From Planctomycetota bacterium (GTDB lineage Bacteria; Planctomycetota; Phycisphaerae; Phycisphaerales; Phycisphaeraceae): a stretch of DNA of 13,713 nucleotides. Made by a program: the position numbers and the translations under genes. The stretch lies in NCBI GenBank assembly GCA_029267795.1, contig JAJUHR010000017.1, forward strand, positions 1-13,713. Reading direction: 5' to 3'. The notes under the pieces were generated by a model, which saw nothing but the letters and a program-made list of their open reading frames with translations, was not told the origin of the DNA and made no database searches. This document shows, piece after piece, positions 1 to 5,632 of the stretch. The first letter of the stretch is position 1. Each line of letters begins with the position of its first letter.

Positions 1-1
1 A

Positions 2-3000
2 GGGTGCGTCAACTGCCACTCGGTGGAGGGCCTCAAGGACGACCTGGACATCAAGCGCGTCGGCCCGAGCCTGGTGCACGTGAAGGACAAGCTGTCGCCG
101 TCGATGACGGCTTCGTGGGTCTGGTCGCCCAAGGCATTCCGCCCGACAACCCGGATGCCGCACTACTTCATGCTGGAGAACAACTCGTCCCCGGTGGACG
201 TGATGCGTACCCGGACCGAAGTGGCGGCGATGACGTATTACCTGATGAACGCCGAGCCGAGCGCAGAGGCGCCGCCCTACCGGCCCGAGCCGCCACCGGC
301 TACCCCCGGCAACCCAGCCAACGGCAAGGCGTTGTTCAACACCCTCGGGTGCCTGGCGTGCCACACCAACCTCGAAGAACACGGGCAGAAGTGGATCGTG
401 GAAGACTTGGTTGCCCGAACCGGGGTGTCGAACGACGAGGCCGCCAGGGTGTACCAGGCGATGTCGTACAACCAGCGGCACTGGTATGCGCTGCAACACC
501 TATCCCCCAAGCTGGAGCGCACAGGGCCCGAGCTGTCCGGCGTGGGGACCAAGCTCAAAGCCGGGCGGACGGAGGACCAGGCCCTCGCGTGGCTGTACGA
601 TTGGCTTCGCAACCCGAGGCACTACTCCAGCTACACGATCATGCCGAGCTTCCGCCTGTCGGAGCAGGAGGCCAACGACCTGGCGGCGTATCTGCTGACG
701 CTGGAGCGGCCGGGCTACGAGCCGGTGGACTTCCTCGCCCTGGACGGCAACGGCAAGCGGATGCTGGCCGAGCTGGTCGCGCAGCTCAACGCCCCGCAGA
801 GCACGCTGGCGATGGCGCGCGAGCAAGCCGCGGGGATGTCCACCGAAGAGCAGCTGTTGTTCCTCGGCAAGAAGATGATCGGCCATTACGGGTGCAACGG
901 CTGCCACCTGATCAACGGGTTCGAGGCGGCCGTGTCGGCCTGCACCAACCTGGACGATTGGGGCCTGAAGGACCCGCACAAACTGGACTTCGGCTACTTC
1001 GATCACGCGTTCGACAGCGATCGCGAAAAGCCCATCACGGTCTGGAAGGTCGCCCACGAGGGGCTGGAAGCCGACGCCCCTCAGACCACCGCTTCCAGCC
1101 CGAAGCTGGCCCCAGTCACGCTGCGCTGGGAGCGGATGGAGTTGGAGCGCCGACCCTGGCTGTACCACAAGCTGCACAACACGCGCGTGTACGACCGCGG
1201 CCGGACTACCTTCGAGGGTCACCTGGGCAGTGGCGGTGAGTTTGACGTGGCGACCGCCGACGTCGGCAAACCGTACGACAAGCTCAAGATGCCCAAGTTC
1301 TTCCTGACCGATGAGCAGGTGCGGGCCTTGGTCACATACGTCACGAGCATCCGCAAGCCGCTGGTCAGCCCCACCATGCAGCTCGCCACAGCCGACGAGG
1401 CGATGAAACGCGTGATCCGCGGCCGGCAGATCGCAACGCTGTACAACTGTTACGGGTGCCACAAGATTGAAGACAACCAGCCACACATCTGGGAATTTCT
1501 GGGGGTCTTGAACACCGATGGCTCGTTCAATTACGAAAAGCTCAACGATGCGCCCCCGCGGCTGCTGGGCCAGGGCGCCAAGACCCAGCCTCAATGGTTG
1601 TTCGGGTTCCTGCAGAATGTGCAGATGCTGCGCCCGTGGTTGAAAATCCGCATGCCCAGCTTCCCGATGGGCTTGGACGACGCGGCTGGCCTGGCGGACT
1701 ATTTCGCTGGGACGAGCCAAGCCTTGCACGAACGCCTGGCGCGATGCCTGGACCCGATCGCCAAGTTCAAAGCCACCAACGCCGCCGACACGCAGTGGTT
1801 TGACAGGCCGGCGGTTGCCGGCGCCTGCGAGCAACTCGAGCGGTTCGCGCTGGAGTTCGATCTGGCCCGGCCGCGCGAGTTCGATCCCCGTGAGTCTTCG
1901 GTGGCCGACCGACAGGCAACCTGGGAACGAGTCCACGCCGCGGCTGAGTTCCTGCGCCGGGTCAATAACGTGGAATACCCCTTCTCGGAGCTGCCCAGCC
2001 CTGCACCGGACGCCGAGCGATTCGCCCGCGGCCAAGCCCTGTTCAACGAGCTGCGATGCTTCCAGTGCCACGCGTTGGGCGACGAAGAGAAGCTGCTGGC
2101 CTTGTGGAAGCTGGATAATCCGACGCCGACGGCGGCGCCCGTTGATGAAGGCGATGGCTATGGGGACGAGGGCTACGGATACGACGAGGAGCCCGCTGCC
2201 GATCAAGCCGCGAACGACGAGGCCGAAGACGAGGGTTACGGCGAAGAAGAGGGCGGTTACGGCGAGGAAGAAGCCGGCTACGAGGAGGCCGCCGCGGCGC
2301 CCGCACCCACCGGCCCGGTGTACAGCGCCCCGAACCTATCCTTGACCGCCTGGCGGCTGCAGCGCCAGTGGGTGGACCACTGGCTCCAGGAGCCCGCGAC
2401 GATTCAGCCGGGGACCAAGATGCCTCAGTGGTTCCCTGGCGGCCAATCTGCTTTTACCAAGTTCCCTGAGCAAGCCAAGCAGCAGGCTCACGCGATGTAT
2501 GGTTACACCGGTCGGGATCAACGCGACCTGCTGATGGACTTCGTCTACGCTGCGGGTGTGCGCAACTACACGCCCGGCGCTGAACGGCTCATCGGCGGCG
2601 AACCGGAGAAGGTAGAGTTGAAGCCGCTGCCTCCGCCGCCGGACCAGGCCGCCCCGGCCGTTTCCGGATCTCCTGTTGCGCCCCAGGCCGAAAGTGGGCC
2701 CGCCTCGAGCCCCCCTGCCGCGGGTCAACAACCCCCAGCCCCCGGTTCCCCAGCTGCTGCAGCGCCTGCCCCAGAAATGGCACCGCCCGTCGAGCAACCC
2801 AGGGTGTCCTCGATCCAGCTTCACGAGGAGCCTACCGTGGCGATCGAAGCCAACGGCACCGGCAGGGTCGTGGGGGTTGTCCGATTCGACGGCCAGCCCC
2901 CGCGGCGTAAGCCGATCCGCATGGCCGCCGACCCCTATTGCGACAAGCTGCACCGTGATGCCAAGGTGCTCGACGAATCGCTGGTAGTAAACGCTGACAA

Positions 3001-3502
3001 GTCGATGCAGAATGTGTTCGTGTACGTCAAGTCAGGGCTCCGGGGCGGCCCCACGGCTATGCCCAGGCCCGCGCTGCTGACGCAGGTCGGCTGCCAGTAC
3101 GTGCCGCACGTGATCGGATTGATGGCTGGGCAGACGCTAACGATCCGCAACGACGACAACACCCTGCACAACGTGAAGATGCTCTCGGCGAACAACGGCT
3201 CGTTCAACGAAGGTCAGCCGGTCAAAGGGATGGTGATCGACAAAATACTGACCAAGCCCGAGATGGGCATCCCGGTCCGCTGCGACGTGCACCCGTGGAT
3301 GGGGGCGGTGATCCACGTCGTGAACCACCCCTATTTCTGCGTCAGCGACGTCCAGGGCCGGTATGAGATATCCGGCCTATCGCCCGGCACATATACGCTG
3401 GAAGCGTTGCAGGAGGACCCGAAACTCCCGCCGGTGACCTTTGAGGTGACCGTTCTCGCGAACACCTCCCATCGCCGGGACGTAACGCTCAGCACACGGT
3501 AG
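2..3502 (+). CDS. Multihaem cytochrome c fused to a C-terminal cupredoxin domain (5' end missing)
   Basis: The reading frame is open at the left edge and ends at TAG 3500-3502, giving 1166 visible residues. A GTG at 23 is not the start, because the haem motif CVNCH (5-19) lies just before it in frame. There are five CxxCH sites (5-19, 350-364, 893-907, 1448-1462, 2057-2071). Each is followed by a Met-Pro motif suitable as the sixth haem ligand (residues about 52, 214, 430, 551 and 807), so I read five mono-haem cytochrome c domains. An acidic Gly/Tyr/Glu stretch (2141-2320) interrupts the fifth domain, and a Pro/Ala linker follows at about 2620-2815. The last 220 or so residues are a plastocyanin-like domain with a type 1 copper ligand set: His1056, then CDVHPWM giving Cys1094, His1097 and Met1100. 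It ends in a carboxypeptidase-regulatory-like beta segment. The protein must be exported for haem attachment. By inference it shuttles electrons towards the oxidase encoded downstream. The upstream partner (bc-type or alternative complex III) is not visible. Confidence 0.9.
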   Translation, partial: GCVNCHSVEGLKDDLDIKRVGPSLVHVKDKLSPSMTASWVWSPKAFRPTTRMPHYFMLENNSSPVDVMRTRTEVAAMTYYLMNAEPSAEAPPYRPEPPPATPGNPANGKALFNTLGCLACHTNLEEHGQKWIVEDLVARTGVSNDEAARVYQAMSYNQRHWYALQHLSPKLERTGPELSGVGTKLKAGRTEDQALAWLYDWLRNPRHYSSYTIMPSFRLSEQEANDLAAYLLTLERPGYEPVDFLALDGNGKRMLAELVAQLNAPQSTLAMAREQAAGMSTEEQLLFLGKKMIGHYGCNGCHLINGFEAAVSACTNLDDWGLKDPHKLDFGYFDHAFDSDREKPITVWKVAHEGLEADAPQTTASSPKLAPVTLRWERMELERRPWLYHKLHNTRVYDRGRTTFEGHLGSGGEFDVATADVGKPYDKLKMPKFFLTDEQVRALVTYVTSIRKPLVSPTMQLATADEAMKRVIRGRQIATLYNCYGCHKIEDNQPHIWEFLGVLNTDGSFNYEKLNDAPPRLLGQGAKTQPQWLFGFLQNVQMLRPWLKIRMPSFPMGLDDAAGLADYFAGTSQALHERLARCLDPIAKFKATNAADTQWFDRPAVAGACEQLERFALEFDLARPREFDPRESSVADRQATWERVHAAAEFLRRVNNVEYPFSELPSPAPDAERFARGQALFNELRCFQCHALGDEEKLLALWKLDNPTPTAAPVDEGDGYGDEGYGYDEEPAADQAANDEAEDEGYGEEEGGYGEEEAGYEEAAAAPAPTGPVYSAPNLSLTAWRLQRQWVDHWLQEPATIQPGTKMPQWFPGGQSAFTKFPEQAKQQAHAMYGYTGRDQRDLLMDFVYAAGVRNYTPGAERLIGGEPEKVELKPLPPPPDQAAPAVSGSPVAPQAESGPASSPPAAGQQPPAPGSPAAAAPAPEMAPPVEQPRVSSIQLHEEPTVAIEANGTGRVVGVVRFDGQPPRRKPIRMAADPYCDKLHRDAKVLDESLVVNADKSMQNVFVYVKSGLRGGPTAMPRPALLTQVGCQYVPHVIGLMAGQTLTIRNDDNTLHNVKMLSANNGSFNEGQPVKGMVIDKILTKPEMGIPVRCDVHPWMGAVIHVVNHPYFCVSDVQGRYEISGLSPGTYTLEALQEDPKLPPVTFEVTVLANTSHRRDVTLSTR
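2141..2320 (+). repeat. Low-complexity acidic Gly-Tyr-Glu coding repeat inside the cytochrome gene
   Basis: About 60 codons encode a run of Asp/Glu with repeated GYG, GYGEEE and GGYGEEE units. The stretch has almost no basic residues. It sits between the fifth CxxCH (2057-2071) and that domain's Met-Pro ligand motif (2420), so it is a surface insert within a haem domain and not an interdomain linker. The frame stays open, so it is translated. A role in docking a basic partner or binding cations is inference only. Confidence 0.75.
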
Positions 3503-3505
3503 GCT

Positions 3506-3534
3506 CTGGCCGAGCTGTAAGCGAACGCTAGAAT
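3506..3534 (+). promoter_or_regulatory. Possible sigma-70-like promoter before the cupredoxin gene
   Basis: TAGAAT at 3529-3534 matches five of six positions of the -10 consensus. The hexamer 17 bases upstream, CTGGCC (3506-3511), is a poor -35 with three matches. If it is used, transcription would start near 3541 and leave a leader of about 100 bases before the cupredoxin start at 3642. The candidate lies just after the stop codon of the preceding gene, so it could give the oxidase genes their own promoter. The evidence is motif matching only. Confidence 0.3.
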
Positions 3535-3547
3535 AGGGACCCCCCCG

Positions 3548-3568
3548 CCCGCGGCAAGTGCCGCTGGG
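3548..3568 (+). other. Hairpin in the gap before the cupredoxin gene
   Basis: GCGGC (3551-3555) pairs with GCCGC (3560-3564) over the loop AAGT. CCC (3548-3550) can extend the stem with GGG (3566-3568) past a bulged T. No run of T follows, so it is not a classical intrinsic terminator. It could be a leader structure or a weak processing signal between the cytochrome and cupredoxin genes. Confidence 0.3.
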
Positions 3569-3641
3569 CAACCATCAAGATATAGGGCGGGTGACACCTC
3601 CGCCCCGAAGGGATACGCTACCGATATAAAGGACTGCATCC

Positions 3642-4451
3642 ATGCATACCCGAACGACTCGCCTGGATTTGCCCCTCAAGGGTCTTTGCATCGGCACGCT
3701 GTGCGCTTGCGTGATCGCGACGCCCTCGTTCGCTGAAGAGGCCGCCCCCGCACCGACACCCACGTTGAACATTGGTGGGGTCGACCAGCCCGGCGCAACG
3801 ATCAAAGGGGTGGTCAAGTTCAACGGACGCCAAGCCAAGCGCAAACCCATCCGCATGTCCGCGGACAAGTACTGCGAATCGGTCCATTCCGCCGAGAATC
3901 CCCCCCTGAGCGAGCAGTACGTGTTCGGCGACAACGACACGCTCCAAAACGTTTTCGTGTGGATCAGCAAGGGGCTGGAGGGCAAAACCTTCACCCCGCC
4001 CGCCACGAAGGTCGTGATGGATCAGCACGGCTGCACGTACGTCCCGCACGTGGTCGGCGTGATGGTGAACCAGGAGTTCGATATCCACAACAGCGACAAC
4101 ACGCTGCACAACGTGAAGGTGATCACGAACCACAACGGGTCGTTCAACGAGGGCATGCCCGTCAAAGACATGGTGTTGGCCAAGAAGTTCGCCAAGCCGG
4201 AGATGGCGATGCCCTTCAAGTGCGACGTGCACCCGTGGATGACCGCCTACGTCCACGTGATGGAGCACCCGTTCTTCGCCGTGACGCAGCAGGACGGGAC
4301 GTTCACGATCCGCGGCCTGCCCGCGGGAGAGTACGAAGTCAGCGTCTGGCACGAGTTTGACAAGTTCACTCCCGACCACGCCAAGGTGACCGTGCCCCTC
4401 GCCGAGGGGGAGACCAAAGAGGTCACGTTCACCTACACGCCGCCGAACTGA
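3642..4451 (+). CDS. Secreted plastocyanin-like (cupredoxin) protein
   Basis: This is a 269-residue blue-copper-type protein, probably a periplasmic electron carrier. The N-terminus is a typical signal peptide: a basic start, a hydrophobic core at residues 14-26 and likely cleavage after SFA at residue 31. The copper ligands are His156 (in TLHNV), then Cys194, His197 and Met200 in CDVHPWM. The last 50 or so residues form a carboxypeptidase-regulatory-like beta domain (GTFTIRGLPAGEYEV). AAAGGA at 3628-3633 is an 8-base-spaced ribosome binding site and supports this ATG. The protein is a close paralogue of the domain ending the preceding gene: by eye, 15/23, 21/29 and 18/28 identities in three conserved blocks, and the same 38-residue His-to-Cys spacing. 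Its place between that cytochrome and coxB suggests it donates electrons to CuA or helps copper delivery. Neither role is shown by sequence alone. Confidence 0.85.
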   Translation: MHTRTTRLDLPLKGLCIGTLCACVIATPSFAEEAAPAPTPTLNIGGVDQPGATIKGVVKFNGRQAKRKPIRMSADKYCESVHSAENPPLSEQYVFGDNDTLQNVFVWISKGLEGKTFTPPATKVVMDQHGCTYVPHVVGVMVNQEFDIHNSDNTLHNVKVITNHNGSFNEGMPVKDMVLAKKFAKPEMAMPFKCDVHPWMTAYVHVMEHPFFAVTQQDGTFTIRGLPAGEYEVSVWHEFDKFTPDHAKVTVPLAEGETKEVTFTYTPPN

Positions 4452-4504
4452 TCCCACGGATCGCGCGGCGGCACTCCGGTGGCACTGACGATTGTTGTGG
4501 AACC

Positions 4505-4522
4505 GCCCGGGGCGGCCCGGGC
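4505..4522 (+). other. GC-rich hairpin between the cupredoxin gene and coxB
   Basis: GCCCGGG (4505-4511) and CCCGGGC (4516-4522) form a perfect 7-base-pair stem with the four-base loop GCGG. No T tract follows, so full termination is unlikely. It may set the relative level of cupredoxin and oxidase transcripts or stabilise a processed 3' end. The rest of the 107-base gap shows no convincing promoter or strong ribosome binding site. Confidence 0.35.
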
Positions 4523-4558
4523 CACGGGCTGCAGGCCTACCTCGATGAGACACCACCC

Positions 4559-5512
4559 ATGAAAGACCCGGCATTGGGACGCTGGCCGAGGACAGGAAGA
4601 AATCGATTAGCCCTGATGGCGCTGGGCGTCTGGCTGTTGCTATACGGGGCGGCCTGGGCGCAGGATCAGGGCATAGAGACCGTGGGCAGGCGCACTTGGT
4701 GGCTGCACGAGAACGTCTTCCCGGCAACCCGCCCGATCGATACGCTCTTCTATGGGATCCTCTACCTGACCTGTGCGGTCGGCCTGGGGGTGTTCGTGGT
4801 GCTGATCGCGTTCCTGATCAAGTACCGCCACCGACCGGGCCGGCACGCCAAGTTCGTCCACGGCAACGGCCGCCTAGAAGCCGTCTGGACGCTGGTCCCC
4901 ACAGGGATCCTGGTGGTCACAGCCGCCTTCAGCCAGGCGACGTGGTCCAGCATCAAGACCCAGCCGCCGGTGGAGGACGGGGAAAGCGTGGTCCGGATGG
5001 AGGTCGTCGGCAAGCAGTTCCAGTGGTTCTTCCATTACCCGGGCAAGGACAGCAAGCTCGGCCCGCGTCGCCCCGAGTTGATCGACCCCAGGAGCAGCGA
5101 TTTCGACCGGATGATCGGCCTGGACCGCACCCACCCGGACGCCCGGGACGACATTGTGTCCCCCACGATGTACATCCCGGTGAACCGACGGGTGTATATC
5201 ACGCTCAGTAGCGTCGACGTGCTGCACAGCTTCTTTTTGCCCAATTTCCGCGTGAAATTGGACGCGGTGCCTGGGCTTCATGGCCGGCTGTGGATCAACG
5301 CCGCCAAGAGCAGCGCCGAAGTGGAGGGGTGTGAGCCTGACGGCTCACCGAGGCCGTTCGACATCGTTTGCGCCGAGCTGTGCGGTCAAGGCCATTTCAA
5401 GATGCGGGGCCAGCTCTACGCTGTCAGCGACGAGGAATTCGAGAAGTTCATCGAGGAAGAAACGTCCTACCTCGACCTGGGGGCCGAGGGGGAGGATTCC
5501 GAGGGGTACTGA
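4559..5512 (+). CDS. coxB: Cytochrome c oxidase subunit II (CuA subunit, CtaC/CoxB)
   Basis: Subunit II takes electrons from a periplasmic donor through its binuclear CuA centre and passes them to haem a in subunit I. The 317 residues hold a hydrophobic N-terminal segment (about 16-35, signal or anchor), two membrane helices (about 62-85 and 102-122) and a periplasmic cupredoxin domain. The CuA ligands are intact: His223 (VDVLHSFFLPNFR), then CAELCGQGHFKM supplying Cys271, Glu273, Cys275, His279 and Met282. The aromatic cluster for electron entry is present (KQFQWFFHYPG). An extended acidic/basic loop of about 40 residues lies between that cluster and the CuA beta sheet. There is no C-terminal CxxCH domain, so the enzyme is aa3-like and not caa3, and needs an external donor such as the upstream cytochrome or cupredoxin. 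The ribosome binding site is weak. The ATG at 4559 is the first good start before the signal segment. Confidence 0.95.
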   Translation: MKDPALGRWPRTGRNRLALMALGVWLLLYGAAWAQDQGIETVGRRTWWLHENVFPATRPIDTLFYGILYLTCAVGLGVFVVLIAFLIKYRHRPGRHAKFVHGNGRLEAVWTLVPTGILVVTAAFSQATWSSIKTQPPVEDGESVVRMEVVGKQFQWFFHYPGKDSKLGPRRPELIDPRSSDFDRMIGLDRTHPDARDDIVSPTMYIPVNRRVYITLSSVDVLHSFFLPNFRVKLDAVPGLHGRLWINAAKSSAEVEGCEPDGSPRPFDIVCAELCGQGHFKMRGQLYAVSDEEFEKFIEEETSYLDLGAEGEDSEGY

Positions 5513-5524
5513 CACTGTGCGGTT

Positions 5525-5544
5525 CGCCCCCCGGTCGAGGGGCG
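5525..5544 (+). other. Hairpin in the coxB-coxA gap
   Basis: CGCCCC (5525-5530) pairs with GGGGCG (5539-5544) across an 8-base loop, 13 bases after the coxB stop. No T run follows. The same 120-base gap also holds the 10-base palindrome CGATCGATCG at 5565-5574. It may act as a transcript-stability element and is not a proven terminator. Confidence 0.25.
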
Positions 5545-5619
5545 GTCAACCCGTTCGGATCGTTCGATCGATCGCCCGGTACCCTTTACCCCCACACGGA
5601 CACACGGCCCCCCTTAAGC

Positions 5620-5625
5620 AGGTGA
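5620..5625 (+). promoter_or_regulatory. Ribosome binding site of coxA
   Basis: AGGTGA is complementary to the 3' end of 16S rRNA and sits 7 bases before the ATG at 5633. It supports that start, which gives a His-rich cytoplasmic N-terminus ahead of the conserved STDHKVIGIQF motif. Confidence 0.6.
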
Positions 5626-5632
5626 CCTAACC

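Noticed and set aside
23..25. GTG as the start of the multihaem cytochrome
   Set aside because: The in-frame codons just before it encode the CVNCH haem site, so the gene begins outside the window.
500..2206. Long minus-strand open frame of 568 codons opposite the cytochrome gene
   Set aside because: It is the antisense of a frame containing five haem motifs with matching Met ligands. Its translation has no recognisable motif and reflects GC-rich codon bias.
3618..4727. Minus-strand open frame spanning the cupredoxin gene and the start of coxB
   Set aside because: It covers two well-supported genes and their gap and shows no domain of its own.
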